The position numbers were made by a program, and so were the translations under genes. A DNA stretch of 64,000 nt from positions 3,782,001 to 3,846,000 of the forward strand of contig NZ_AP025518.1 of assembly GCF_022179545.1 (NCBI RefSeq), given 5' to 3'. Position 1 is the first letter of the stretch. Each line of letters begins with the position of its first letter. Of the stretch, positions 11,683-20,534 are shown piece by piece. This DNA comes from Mycolicibacterium fortuitum subsp. fortuitum (GTDB taxonomy: Bacteria; Actinomycetota; Actinomycetes; Mycobacteriales; Mycobacteriaceae). The notes below the pieces were generated by a model, which saw nothing but the letters and a program-made list of their open reading frames with translations, ran no database searches and was not told the origin of the DNA.

Positions 11683-11688
11683 GCACAG

Positions 11689-11694
11689 AACTTA
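11689..11694 (-). promoter_or_regulatory. Leaderless -10 box of the Rv2180c-like gene
   Basis: TAAGTT on the minus strand is followed by 6 nt and GTG 11682. The 81-bp gap to the divergent mptC also holds a possible plus-strand -10, TAGTCT (11749-11754), 9 nt before the mptC ATG. Confidence 0.5.
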
Positions 11695-11763
11695 CGCCGA
11701 CCTGCGCGCGTCGCGAGTGCGGATGCGCCCCCACGGGGTTGCCCCCGATAGTCTGTTGAGGAC

Positions 11764-13077
11764 ATGAGTAAGCGGCAGTCGCCCGGCGGGGCTGGTTGGG
11801 CACCGACGATCGGGTGGCGGCTTTTTCAGTTGCTCACAGCGGCCGGGTTGATCCTGGTCGGTTGGAGGCTTCTGGGGCACGTGCCCTATCGCATCGACAT
11901 CGACGTATATCGGATGGGCGGGCGAGCCTGGCTGGACAACCAGCCGCTGTACGCCGACGGCGCCATCTTCCACACCCAGGGCGGTCTGGATCTGCCCTTC
12001 ACCTATCCCCCGCTCGCGGCGATCATGTTCGCCCCGTTCGCCTGGCTCTCGCTGCCCGCGGCCAGTGTGGCGATCACCGCCACCACGCTGCTGCTGCTGA
12101 TCGTCTCGATGGTCATCGTGCTGACCCGGCTCAACGTATGGCCGGACACCACGATCACCTCCGAACCAGCCTGGCTGCGGCGCTGCTGGCTGGCCGCCGC
12201 ACTTGTCGCACCCGCCGTCATCTGGCTGGAACCGATCCGGTCGAATTTCGAGTTCGGCCAGATCAACGTCGTGTTGATGACCTTGGTGGTCGCCGACTGC
12301 GTCCCGCGCCGGACGCCGTGGCCGCGCGGCGTGCTGTTGGGGCTGGCAATCGCGCTCAAGCTCACCCCGGCGGTATTCCTGCTGTACTTCCTGCTGCGCC
12401 GTGACATCCACACGCTGCTACGGACCGCTGCGGCCACAGTGGTGGCGACGCTGGCCGGCTTCGTCCTGGCCTGGACGGACTCGATCGAGTACTGGACCGA
12501 GACAGTGCGCAACACGGACCGGATCGGTACCGCCACGCTCAACACCAACCAGAACATCGCGGGCACCCTGGCCCGGCTCGGCCTGTCGGAGGGGCCGCGG
12601 TTCGCGTTGTGGGTGGTGGCCTCTTTCGCCGTGTTGGCGCTGACGGTCTGGGCAGCGCAGCGTGCCCTGCGCGCCGGCTCCGACGAATCCCCGGTGGTCG
12701 CACTGATCTGCGTGGCGATGTTCGGCCTGGTGGTCTCGCCGGTGTCGTGGTCGCATCACTGGGTCTGGTCACTCCCGACCCTGGTGGTCACCGGCGTGCT
12801 CGCCTACCGGATGCGCAAGGACCGACCGGCCGCGCTGTTCCTGGCGCTGGTGACCATGATCGGCTTCGCCTTGATGGTCTGGACACCCATCGACTTGTTG
12901 ACGCCGCACCACGAAACCGCGGCGTCGGTGTTGCGCCAGTTGGCCGGTGACGCCTACCTGTGGTGGGCGCTGGTCGTCATCGCCGTGATCGGATTCGTTT
13001 CCCCATCCAGGGCGGGCCAGACCACCGCTGTGCCCGCCGCCCCGCTGGTGAAGCTCAGCGGGGGCGAAGCGGCCTAA
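11764..13077 (+). CDS. mptC: Alpha-(1->2)-mannosyltransferase MptC (GT-C)
   Basis: Adds the single alpha-1,2-mannose branches of lipomannan and lipoarabinomannan from polyprenyl-phosphomannose. The 437-aa protein has about ten transmembrane helices. The first periplasmic loop, [19 protein letters not shown], contains the acidic residues expected for a GT-C/DUF2029 active site, and [11 protein letters not shown] follows. [10 protein letters not shown] near residue 330 is also typical of this family. GAGGAC touches the ATG. The gene overlaps the convergent acyltransferase gene by 4 nt. Assignment is by similarity to Rv2181. Confidence 0.9.
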   Translation: MSKRQSPGGAGWAPTIGWRLFQLLTAAGLILVGWRLLGHVPYRIDIDVYRMGGRAWLDNQPLYADGAIFHTQGGLDLPFTYPPLAAIMFAPFAWLSLPAASVAITATTLLLLIVSMVIVLTRLNVWPDTTITSEPAWLRRCWLAAALVAPAVIWLEPIRSNFEFGQINVVLMTLVVADCVPRRTPWPRGVLLGLAIALKLTPAVFLLYFLLRRDIHTLLRTAAATVVATLAGFVLAWTDSIEYWTETVRNTDRIGTATLNTNQNIAGTLARLGLSEGPRFALWVVASFAVLALTVWAAQRALRAGSDESPVVALICVAMFGLVVSPVSWSHHWVWSLPTLVVTGVLAYRMRKDRPAALFLALVTMIGFALMVWTPIDLLTPHHETAASVLRQLAGDAYLWWALVVIAVIGFVSPSRAGQTTAVPAAPLVKLSGGEAA

Positions 13078-13817
13078 CCCGCTGCGGCGTGCGGCAGCCG
13101 GGAGGCCGGCTTGGTGGTGTCGACCGGCTGGCCGTTGGTCTGTTGTGCGCTCTCCTTGACGGCGGCGGCATAGATGTCGACGTACTCCTGACCGGACAGA
13201 TCCATGAGGTCGTACATCACCTCGTCGATCACGGCGCGCTCGATGAAGCGGTTGCCGGCCAGACCGTCGAACCGGCTGAAGTCCATTGGCTTGCCGAACC
13301 GGACCTCGACCCGGCCGAACCGCAGCCCCTTCGATCCCGGTGGATTGACGACATCGGTGCCGACCATGGCGACCGGGATCACCGGCACACCGGTCTCCAG
13401 TGCCAATCTGGCCAAGCCCGTCTTGCCCTTGTACAGACGGCCGTCCGGTGAGCGGGTGCCCTCGGGGTACATGCCGAGCAGCTTGCCCTCGCCCAGGATG
13501 CGCTTGGCGGTGATCAGAGCTGCCTGCGCCGAGTCCGCGTCGGTGCGGTCGATGGGCACCTGTCCGACCACGGTGTAGAACCAGGCCAGAAACCGCCCCT
13601 TGATCCCGGTGCCCGTGAAGTACTCCTGCTTGGCCAGGAACGTGATGCGGCGGCTGACCACCAGCGGCAGGTAGAAGCTGTCCATCACCGCCAGGTGATT
13701 GCTGGCCAGAATGGCCGGACCTTCAGTCGGAACATGTTCCAGCCCAGTGATTTTCGGCCGGCCGAGAACGGCCAGCAACGGGCCCAACAGGATGTACTTG
13801 AACAGCCAATACCACAT
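13074..13817 (-). CDS. 1-acyl-glycerol-3-phosphate acyltransferase family protein (PlsC-like, Rv2182c)
   Basis: Membrane-associated glycerophospholipid acyltransferase of 247 aa. The four PlsC motifs are visible: [12 protein letters not shown] (NHx4D variant of HX4D, around residue 40), [18 protein letters not shown] (EGTR) and [10 protein letters not shown]. An N-terminal hydrophobic stretch anchors it. The exact acyl acceptor cannot be read from sequence. The start has GGAGGG at good distance. It sits within the PIM/lipomannan region, where phospholipid precursors are consumed. Confidence 0.9.
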   Translation of the reverse strand: MWYWLFKYILLGPLLAVLGRPKITGLEHVPTEGPAILASNHLAVMDSFYLPLVVSRRITFLAKQEYFTGTGIKGRFLAWFYTVVGQVPIDRTDADSAQAALITAKRILGEGKLLGMYPEGTRSPDGRLYKGKTGLARLALETGVPVIPVAMVGTDVVNPPGSKGLRFGRVEVRFGKPMDFSRFDGLAGNRFIERAVIDEVMYDLMDLSGQEYVDIYAAAVKESAQQTNGQPVDTTKPASRLPHAAAG

Positions 13818-13935
13818 GGACCCTCCACCTCGGGCGCACCGCCAATGCTCTGCGACAACTGTACCCAGGCCATGTTGTGGCTACCACATCAAGCCCTGGA
13901 TGCCCGCTGAGTCTCAGCAGCATTTCATCGGCCGC

Positions 13936-14358
13936 TCAGTCTGTTGGGCCCTCTACGGTTACCGGGATGTGCTGGTAGCGGCCGGGCGGCGGTGGAGGCG
14001 GGTAATCGTCGGGCGGCGGACCGTCCGGCCCACCGTCGGGGTCCGGGCTATCTCCGCCGGGTCCGCCATCCCCGCCGCTGCCCGGCCCGTCGCCCCCGTC
14101 GTCGAGCACGGCGCGGATCACCGTCAGCAGGGCCACACTGTGCTCGGCGATGACCGACAGCAGCGGATGCTGCTCGCCGTTGACCACCGCCGCCAGCGCA
14201 CACACCGGGCACCACACCTGCTGGCATTTGCCCGGTGAGCTGTCGGCCGACGCCGCGAAATTGGCGGCCGCCAACCGTACCGCCGGATCGAGTCGGTCGA
14301 GTATCTCCTGCGCCAATTGGCGCAACTCCGAACCCAGCTCGGGATGAGACCCCGTCAT
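13936..14358 (-). CDS. Conserved mycobacterial protein with Cys pair and Pro/Gly-rich tail (Rv2183c-like)
   Basis: Protein of 140 aa. The N-terminal half is predicted helical and contains KCQQVWCPVCALAAVV, three cysteines in a CX5CX2C arrangement that could bind a metal. The C-terminal 50 residues are low complexity, rich in Gly, Asp and Pro, and end GRYQHIPVTVEGPTD. The ATG overlaps the stop of the ATPase gene (ATGA), with GGAGGT 9 nt upstream, so it is translated together with that gene. The function is unknown; the context suggests a partner of the ArsA-like ATPase. Confidence 0.82.
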   Translation of the reverse strand: MTGSHPELGSELRQLAQEILDRLDPAVRLAAANFAASADSSPGKCQQVWCPVCALAAVVNGEQHPLLSVIAEHSVALLTVIRAVLDDGGDGPGSGGDGGPGGDSPDPDGGPDGPPPDDYPPPPPPGRYQHIPVTVEGPTD

Positions 14359-15629
14359 GCCGGCCACACCTCCGGATTCGGACGAAAACGTACAGTCAGC
14401 TCGCTACCGCGCAATTGGGCGTCCGTCACGATGCATCGACGTAGGACGGAAGCCAACCGCACCCGGCGGCGCATGCCTGCGACGCCGATGATCAAGTCGT
14501 CATCGACGCGGCCGAGCGTGAGGCCGGCGGAATCGATCTGCGGCAACTCTAGCCGCAACCGGTACACCGCTTCGAGTCCAGACCCCGACTCGCGGTCGAC
14601 GATAGGCCGCAGCGGGCCCGGCGGCGGCGATCCATCGCGCCGTCGGGCACTGTCGATCAGCTCCCCCAACGCCTTCGGGCCGATCGGTTCCCCCGGCACG
14701 TGCGGCACCAACACCAATTGCACGTCACCGATCGTGGCGTCGAGCTCGTCGAGTACGGTCTGCTGTTCGGCGATCCGCTCGGTGTACCAGTCGAATGCGG
14801 GATGCGCGGGCAGGTTCTGATACTCGAACGAATCGTCCTGAACCAAAATCTGATTGACGATGATCTCGGCCACCTCGACGCCCATGAGCGCCAGCGACCC
14901 CAGCGTCCGTGACGCCTCGGCCGCCACCACCCGCTCCGGGGTGAGCACCAGATGGGCACTGACCCGGGAGCCGTCGGTCAGCAGGCTGCCCAGTCGCCGG
15001 ATACCGGCGTCCACCCGTTCGATCAGGGCCACAATGGCCGCACTGACCGCATCCGGCGATCCCGACAGCCGGCGATGCCGCGGCCACGCCCGCTCCAGAT
15101 ACAGGCCGAAGGTCTCCGGCAGTGTCAGCATCCGCAAGGCGTCGGCGGTCGAGGCACAGTCCACCACCACGTGATCCCAGCAACCGGAGTCCGCGAGCTC
15201 ACCGACCTCGTGCAGCCCGAGTACCTCCTGGATTCCGGGTAACGCCGAAAGTTCTTCGGGCGCAACGTCTCCGACATCGGACTCGGGAAAACGCGCGGCC
15301 AGCGGGCCCGCTGTCTCAGCCCAGCGCGCACCGAGCAGGGCCAGCGTGTCGAGCGCCAGTGCGTCCAGCACCCCGCCGGCTTCGGTCAATCCGGTATCCA
15401 GATCGCTGAGCACCCGGGTGGGCGCGCGTTGCCCTGTGGGAACGAGCGTGATCCCGAGGACATCGCCGGTCGAATGCGCCTGGTCGGTGGACACGATCAG
15501 CACCCGCTGACCGGATGCGGCATCGCGAACCGCGGTGGCTGTTGCCAGCGTTGACTTACCTACGCCGCCCTTGCCGACGAACAGGCTGATCTTCGCAGGA
15601 GAGGCTGGGCTCCCGTCCGGCGAAGTCAC
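14355..15629 (-). CDS. ArsA/GET3-like P-loop ATPase (Rv2184c)
   Basis: Deviant Walker A ATPase of the ArsA/Get3/MinD class, 424 aa. The N-terminus has ISLFVGKGGVGKSTLATATA (signature Lys in KGGVGKST), and VLIVSTDQAHSTGDVLG is the switch I-like region. VVVDCASTADALRML is the Walker B region. There are no arsenite-binding cysteines, so arsenic transport is unlikely; a targeting or chaperone role is more plausible. The GTG start overlaps the stop of the SRPBCC gene upstream by 4 nt (GTGA). The gene is part of the tightly coupled Rv2185c-Rv2184c-Rv2183c unit. Confidence 0.9.
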   Translation of the reverse strand: MTSPDGSPASPAKISLFVGKGGVGKSTLATATAVRDAASGQRVLIVSTDQAHSTGDVLGITLVPTGQRAPTRVLSDLDTGLTEAGGVLDALALDTLALLGARWAETAGPLAARFPESDVGDVAPEELSALPGIQEVLGLHEVGELADSGCWDHVVVDCASTADALRMLTLPETFGLYLERAWPRHRRLSGSPDAVSAAIVALIERVDAGIRRLGSLLTDGSRVSAHLVLTPERVVAAEASRTLGSLALMGVEVAEIIVNQILVQDDSFEYQNLPAHPAFDWYTERIAEQQTVLDELDATIGDVQLVLVPHVPGEPIGPKALGELIDSARRRDGSPPPGPLRPIVDRESGSGLEAVYRLRLELPQIDSAGLTLGRVDDDLIIGVAGMRRRVRLASVLRRCIVTDAQLRGSELTVRFRPNPEVWPA

Positions 15630-16063
15630 TCAGCCTCTGCTCGTTTCTTGAGGTCTTTGAGCGCGGTGTCGGTGAGCCTGCGCTCGGCCTTGCGCTTGAG
15701 CAGCCCGATCATGGGAATCATCAGGTCGACCGAGAGCTCGTAGGTGACCTCGGTTCCGGATCCCTTGGGCGCCAAGCGGTATGCCCCCTCCAGTGACCGG
15801 AGCAGCGAACTGGACACCAGGGACCAGGTCACCGAGGTGCGGTCGGCCGGCCACACGTAGCTCAGCACCATGGTGTCCTTGAGCACGGCGGCGTCGAGCA
15901 CCAGCCTGGCGGTCTTGGGGTTGCCCTGCGCGTCGGTCTCCAGGACCTCGGCTTCCTTGTATTCGGCGACCCACTGCGGATACGAGCCGATATCGGCGAT
16001 GACATCCATCACCGCCACCGGATCGGCGTCGATGTAGATGGTCTGTGTCGTCTTGTCGGCCAC
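15626..16063 (-). CDS. SRPBCC/polyketide-cyclase family protein (TB16.3-like, Rv2185c)
   Basis: START/SRPBCC-fold protein of 145 aa with a hydrophobic ligand cavity. It has the family pattern TIYIDADPVAVMDVIADIGSYPQWVAEYKEAEV near the N-terminus (first strand, helix, W of the SYPQW segment) and a C-terminal helix (LLKRKAERRLTDTALKDLKK). The ligand is unknown. The GTG start overlaps nothing upstream; a weak TAGGGC lies 6 nt before it. The stop is coupled to the ATPase gene. A second SRPBCC gene follows upstream. Confidence 0.87.
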   Translation of the reverse strand: MADKTTQTIYIDADPVAVMDVIADIGSYPQWVAEYKEAEVLETDAQGNPKTARLVLDAAVLKDTMVLSYVWPADRTSVTWSLVSSSLLRSLEGAYRLAPKGSGTEVTYELSVDLMIPMIGLLKRKAERRLTDTALKDLKKRAEAE

Positions 16064-16079
16064 CGCATCGCCCTATCTC

Positions 16080-16168
16080 CCCGCACGCGGGGGTTCCCCT
16101 ACCTCCCCCGCCCCGCGGGGGTGCCTGGCTCTCGGGAAAGAAATCTACCCTTCCTCGCAGAAGCCAGG
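16080..16168. repeat. GC-rich inverted repeats between the two SRPBCC genes
   Basis: The 115-bp gap holds several self-complementary runs: CCCCGCGGGG at 16111-16120, related C-runs and G-runs at 16080-16120, and CCTGGCT/AGCCAGG arms at about 16124-16130 and 16162-16168. They could act as a factor-dependent terminator for the gene at 16179-16568 or as an operator for Rv2185c. No T-run follows. Confidence 0.3.
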
Positions 16169-16178
16169 AGTTATCCGG

Positions 16179-16568
16179 TCAGGCCAGTCGAGACACACCG
16201 ACCGGGCGAGCCGACTCCAACCGCTGCTTGATCCCGAAGGCCATCACCTTGCCCGCCACGCGGCGCTGATGGTTCATCTTCGGCAGATCCATGTCGGCCA
16301 ACTGCTTTGCCGTGGCTCCGGACGGCTCGGCGTGCAGGAAGTAGTGCAGCACCACACCATCCATCACCTCCTCCAACCAGACCTCCATGGTGCCGGTCAG
16401 CGCACCGGTCACATTCCAGCGATGGCCCTTCTCGGCGCGATCTTCCACGACCTTGAGCACCAGGTCGGGCCACCACCGCCGCCAGCTGGCGGGATCGGCA
16501 ACCGCGGCGCCCACGGCGACCGGATCGGCGCAGACGAACGTCTCGTCGGCGATCTGAATGCTGTTCAT
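16179..16568 (-). CDS. SRPBCC family protein (Rv2186c-like)
   Basis: SRPBCC-fold protein of 129 aa. It has IQIADETFVCADPVAVGAAVADPASWRRWWPDL at the N-terminus, with the W-rich segment typical of the polyketide-cyclase/START superfamily, followed by beta strands with NVTGALTGTMEVWLEEV. It is paralogous in fold to the neighbouring Rv2185c-like protein. The ATG was chosen as the first start in frame. It is divergent from fadD15, with only 94 bp between the two starts, so both promoters lie in that gap. The ligand and role are unknown. Confidence 0.85.
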   Translation of the reverse strand: MNSIQIADETFVCADPVAVGAAVADPASWRRWWPDLVLKVVEDRAEKGHRWNVTGALTGTMEVWLEEVMDGVVLHYFLHAEPSGATAKQLADMDLPKMNHQRRVAGKVMAFGIKQRLESARPVGVSRLA

Positions 16569-16662
16569 CGCGGACTAGCTTCACATATGCATGCTCAACT
16601 GCATACCGCGGCCGACTAGGCTGACGCGCAAAGCCGGTATCACAAGCCTGGAGGGCAAGATC

Positions 16663-18471
16663 GTGCGTGAGTCAGAGCGGGAATACAGCGTGCCCGCATC
16701 TTTTGCCGTCGGCGAGCACGACAGCATCGTCAGTTCGGTATCCGCGCACGCAGCCGAAAGCCCCGACCACGTCATCTTCCGGCGTCTGGTCAACGGCACC
16801 TGGACCGATGTGACCTGCGCGGAAGCTGCCGAGCAGATCCGTTCGGTGGCACTGGGACTGATCGCCGAGGGCATCGCACCCGGCGACCGCGTCGCGATCC
16901 TGTCCGCCACCCGCTACGAATGGCCGATCATCGACTTCGCGATCCTGTCGGTGGGTGCGGTGACGGTGCCGATCTACGAGACCTCCTCGGCCGAGCAGGT
17001 GCGGTTCGTCCTCGACAATTCCGCGGCGAAGATCGTCTTCGCCGAGACCGACGGGCACGCCGACACCGTCGAACAGCTCCGGGGCCAGCTGCCCGAGCTG
17101 CGCAAGGTACTGCGGATCGACGGGTCCGGCACGCCCGCCCTGGAAGCCATGGCCGAAGCCGGCAAGTCGGCCGATGCCGCCGAGCTCGACAAGCGACTGG
17201 CCGGCATCCGGTCCGCTGATCCGGCCACCCTCATCTACACCTCGGGAACCACCGGGCAGCCCAAGGGGTGCCAGTTGACGCACTCGAACCTGCTCTACGA
17301 GATCCGGGGCGCCAAGGCCTGCTTCCCCACCGAACTGGCCAAGGGTGAGCGGATGCTGGTGTTCCTGCCGCTCGCGCACGTGCTGGCCCGCGCCATCACC
17401 ATCGCGGCCTTCACCAACAAGGTGACGCTCGGGTTCACCAGCGACATCAAGAACCTGGTCCCGACCTTCGCCATCTTCAAGCCCACGCTGGTGGTCTCGG
17501 TGCCCCGCGTGTTCGAGAAGGTCTACAACACCGCCGAGCAGAACGCCCGCAACGACGGCAAGGGCAAGATCTTCTCGATCGCCGCCGACACGGCGATCGA
17601 GTGGAGTAAAGCCCAGGACACCGGCGGTGCGGGCCTGATCCTGCGCGCCAAGCACGCCCTGTTCGACAAGCTGGTCTACGGCAAGCTGCGCGCGGCCCTC
17701 GGCGGTGAATGCCGGGCGGCGATCTCCGGCGGCGCCCCGCTGGGCGCCCGGCTGGGCCACTTCTACCGCGGTGTCGGACTGAGCATCTACGAGGGCTACG
17801 GGCTGACCGAGACCAGCGCGGCCATCACGGTCAACCGGGTCAACGAGCTCAAGGTCGGCTCGGTCGGCAAGCTGATGCCGGGCAACAGCATGCGCATCGC
17901 CGAGGACGGCGAGCTGCTGGTCAAGGGCGGCGTGGTGTTCAGCGGCTACTGGGGCAACGAGGCAGAGACCAACGCGGTGTTCACCGACGGCTGGTTCCAC
18001 ACCGGCGACCTGGGCGCCATCGACGACGACGGCTTCCTGACCATCGTCGGGCGCAAGAAGGAGATCATCGTCACCGCAGGCGGCAAGAATGTCGCCCCCG
18101 CCCTGCTCGAGGATCGGCTGCGGGCGCATCCGTTGATCAGCCAGGCCATGGCCGTGGGCGATCAGCAGCCGTTCATCGCGGCCCTGATCACCATCGACCC
18201 GGAGGCGTTCCCGGGGTGGAAGCAGCGCAACGGCAAGGACACCGGCGCCTCCGTCGCGGACCTGGCCGAGGACCCGGACCTGCTGGCCGAGATCGACCTG
18301 GCGGTCAAGGACGCCAACCAGGCGGTGTCGCATGCCGAGTCGATCCGCAAGTTCCGGATCCTGCCGGTCGACTTCACCGAGGACACCGGTGAGCTGACCC
18401 CCACGCTGAAGGTGAAGCGCAAGGTGGTCGCCGAGAAGTTCGCCTCCGACATCGCCGCGCTGTACGGCTGA
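16663..18471 (+). CDS. fadD15: Long-chain fatty-acid-CoA ligase FadD15
   Basis: AMP-forming acyl-CoA synthetase (602 aa) that activates long-chain fatty acids with ATP and CoA. The P-loop-like motif [19 protein letters not shown] lies near residue 190. [13 protein letters not shown] is the adenine/acyl motif, and [17 protein letters not shown] the hinge region. [17 protein letters not shown] and the C-terminal [22 protein letters not shown] complete the enzyme; the Lys in TLKVKRKVV is expected near the end. GTG 16663 was chosen because GGAGGG lies 7 nt upstream and the N-terminus then matches Rv2187. Upstream starts have no ribosome site. Confidence 0.95.
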   Translation: MRESEREYSVPASFAVGEHDSIVSSVSAHAAESPDHVIFRRLVNGTWTDVTCAEAAEQIRSVALGLIAEGIAPGDRVAILSATRYEWPIIDFAILSVGAVTVPIYETSSAEQVRFVLDNSAAKIVFAETDGHADTVEQLRGQLPELRKVLRIDGSGTPALEAMAEAGKSADAAELDKRLAGIRSADPATLIYTSGTTGQPKGCQLTHSNLLYEIRGAKACFPTELAKGERMLVFLPLAHVLARAITIAAFTNKVTLGFTSDIKNLVPTFAIFKPTLVVSVPRVFEKVYNTAEQNARNDGKGKIFSIAADTAIEWSKAQDTGGAGLILRAKHALFDKLVYGKLRAALGGECRAAISGGAPLGARLGHFYRGVGLSIYEGYGLTETSAAITVNRVNELKVGSVGKLMPGNSMRIAEDGELLVKGGVVFSGYWGNEAETNAVFTDGWFHTGDLGAIDDDGFLTIVGRKKEIIVTAGGKNVAPALLEDRLRAHPLISQAMAVGDQQPFIAALITIDPEAFPGWKQRNGKDTGASVADLAEDPDLLAEIDLAVKDANQAVSHAESIRKFRILPVDFTEDTGELTPTLKVKRKVVAEKFASDIAALYG

Positions 18472-18481
18472 ACCGCCGGGC

Positions 18482-19624
18482 TCAGCCCGACAGCAGCGCG
18501 GTCAGCCGGTCACCCTGCGAACGCCACTGCCAGTTGTCGACGGCCCAGTGCCGCCCCGCCACACCCATCGCGGCGGCGCGGCCCGGGTCGGCCAATAGGT
18601 CGCCGACCGCCGTCGCCACCTCCGCCACATCCGTGCCGTCCACGACCGTGCCGGTCTGACCGTCCAGGACGGTTTCCGGTGCTCCGCCCGAGGTGCCGGC
18701 GATGACGGGGACTCCGCACGCCGAGGCCTCCAGATAGACGATGCCGAGTCCCTCGACGTCGAGACCGGCCCCGCGGGTGCGGCACGGCATGGCGAACACG
18801 TCGGCCATCGCATGGTGGGCCGGCAGTTCCGCTCCGGGCACCGCACCGGTGAACACGACGTCGGCGGCCACATCGTGTTTGTGCGCCAGTTGCTGCAGCG
18901 TCTGCAGATACGGTCCGCCGCCGACGATGGCCAATGCCGCGTCGGGGATGCGCCGCCGGATCGTCGGCCAAGCCCGGATGAGCATGTCCTGGCCTTTGCG
19001 CGGCACCAGGCGGGACAGGCAAACCACCACCGGGCGTTGGCCCAGTCCGTACCGGGCGCGCAGCTCGGCCCGGGCCACCGGGTCTGGCTGGAACCGGTCG
19101 ATGTCGACGCCGGGCGGCAGATGTTCGAGGGCGGCGTGAGGACCGAACGCCGAGGCGAACCGGCCCCGGGTGTAGCGGCTGACGAACGTCACGACGTCGG
19201 CGTCGTCCCCGATGCGTCGTAATGCGCCCCGGGCCAGTGGCAGCATCGACCAGCCGACCTCGTGGCCGTGCGTGCTCGCGACCACCCGGGCGGCGCCGGC
19301 TCGCCGCGCCAGCGGGCCAAGCAGGGCCAGCGGCGCAGCCGCCCCGAACCACACCGTCTCGATGCCGTTCTCGGCGATCAACCGCTGCATCCGGGTCGCC
19401 ACCATCGGCTCGGGCACCATCAGCGTGGTCGGGTGCCGCACCACCCGGTACCCGGAGCGGGCCGCGCGTTCATCGAAGTCCGGCGCGCCCTTCCACTTCG
19501 GCGCGTACACGGTGAGCTCGTGTGAGCCGTCGCGTACCAACTCTCCGACGAACGCTTCGAGGTAGGACTGAATACCGCCGCGACGTGGTGGAAAGTCGTT
19601 GGTGACCAACAAGACCCGCGTCAT
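18482..19624 (-). CDS. pimB: GDP-mannose-dependent phosphatidylinositol mannoside mannosyltransferase PimB (PimB')
   Basis: GT4-family (GT-B fold) enzyme transferring the second mannose from GDP-mannose to PIM1 at the cytoplasmic face. The protein is 380 aa. The N-terminus MTRVLLVTNDFPPRRGGIQ has the glycine loop. The C-domain has CLSRLVPRKGQDML and the EX7E-type nucleotide-binding segment EGLGIVYLEASACGVPVIAG. ATG 19624 is preferred, with GGAGCTGACGCG upstream, over a start six codons earlier. It is convergent with fadD15 and lies 40 nt after the Rv2189c-like gene. Confidence 0.94.
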   Translation of the reverse strand: MTRVLLVTNDFPPRRGGIQSYLEAFVGELVRDGSHELTVYAPKWKGAPDFDERAARSGYRVVRHPTTLMVPEPMVATRMQRLIAENGIETVWFGAAAPLALLGPLARRAGAARVVASTHGHEVGWSMLPLARGALRRIGDDADVVTFVSRYTRGRFASAFGPHAALEHLPPGVDIDRFQPDPVARAELRARYGLGQRPVVVCLSRLVPRKGQDMLIRAWPTIRRRIPDAALAIVGGGPYLQTLQQLAHKHDVAADVVFTGAVPGAELPAHHAMADVFAMPCRTRGAGLDVEGLGIVYLEASACGVPVIAGTSGGAPETVLDGQTGTVVDGTDVAEVATAVGDLLADPGRAAAMGVAGRHWAVDNWQWRSQGDRLTALLSG

Positions 19625-19663
19625 CGCGTCAGCTCCGCCCATTTGCCGTCCATCGGCGACAGG

Positions 19664-20491
19664 CTATCCGGTCAGCCAGCGACGCCAACCGGCAACTATG
19701 GCATCGAGGTCGGTCCCGAGGGTCTCCCGCAGCGCGGTGGCCACGTCGGGGTGGCCGGGTTCGCAGGCGCGCAGGTACAGCTCACGCAGCTTGCCGACAC
19801 CGTAGGCATCGGCGACATAGCGGCTGAACCACCATGCCCGGTCATACGCCAGACTGCGTGCGGCGCCGGGTGTGTCGAGATCAGCATCGGAGGGCAACCG
19901 GGCCAGGGTGGCGGCCTGCACCGCACCGGGTGCCGGTGCAGGCGGCCTGCCGACGTAATCGGCCACGCCTTCGGTGAGCCAGCGCGGGGCATCAGCTGCG
20001 GTCCGTGATCGGGCTGCGTAATGAAAAAGCTCGTGTCGCAACACAATTCGCAATGCAGCCGGACTCATCTCGGCGGCCCCCGGGGCGAACATGATCCGCT
20101 GGGCGGTGGTGGTCGCGGCGATGTCGGTCGCGCCGCCGGCCAGTACCCGGAACTGCTGATCGGAGCCGGCGACCGCGATCTCGACATCGCGGGGCCACTC
20201 CGGGCCCCAGAACGCCGTCACCGCGGCGGCAGCGTCGGGTGCTTCGGCGGCGATTCGCCGCAGCAGGTCCGCGGACTGTAGGCCGGGAAGCGGAAGCAGC
20301 CGGGCGGTGCGCCCGTCGGGCAACGCCACCGAGGTCACGGGATCGGACGGGATCGGCACCGCGGGAGGCGCGGTGACTCGTGACGGCGAGGACGCGGTCG
20401 TCGGCAACTGCGGCGGGGACGACGCGGGCGATGCGGCCCTCCAGAGCAACAGCGTCGCCACCACCAGCTCCCCCAGCAATACCGCGGCCAA
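19664..20491 (-). CDS. Membrane-anchored putative zinc metallopeptidase-like protein (Rv2189c-like)
   Basis: Protein of about 275 aa. A hydrophobic segment near the N-terminus (LLGELVVATLLLW) is followed by a Ser/Pro/Thr-rich linker and a globular domain. The domain contains IVLRHELFHYAAR, an HEXXH zinc motif, and WLTEGVADYVGR, the usual downstream Glu helix of gluzincin-type peptidases. Catalysis is inferred. No ATG or GTG start exists: the frame is open back to a stop inside ripC. TTG 20491 is the best formal start, but the basic stretch DLIARRRLL just before it looks like the natural N-terminal flank of the membrane helix, so the true start may be a rare codon upstream. Confidence 0.75.
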   Translation of the reverse strand: MAAVLLGELVVATLLLWRAASPASSPPQLPTTASSPSRVTAPPAVPIPSDPVTSVALPDGRTARLLPLPGLQSADLLRRIAAEAPDAAAAVTAFWGPEWPRDVEIAVAGSDQQFRVLAGGATDIAATTTAQRIMFAPGAAEMSPAALRIVLRHELFHYAARSRTAADAPRWLTEGVADYVGRPPAPAPGAVQAATLARLPSDADLDTPGAARSLAYDRAWWFSRYVADAYGVGKLRELYLRACEPGHPDVATALRETLGTDLDAIVAGWRRWLTG

Positions 20492-20534
20492 CAGCCGCCT
20501 GCGGGCGATCAGATCAGAACCGTTGTCAGGTGGC

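Noticed and set aside
11692..12411. Large minus-strand frame opposite mptC
   Set aside because: It is rich in Gln, Arg, Asp and His without structure, and is a shadow of the mannosyltransferase.
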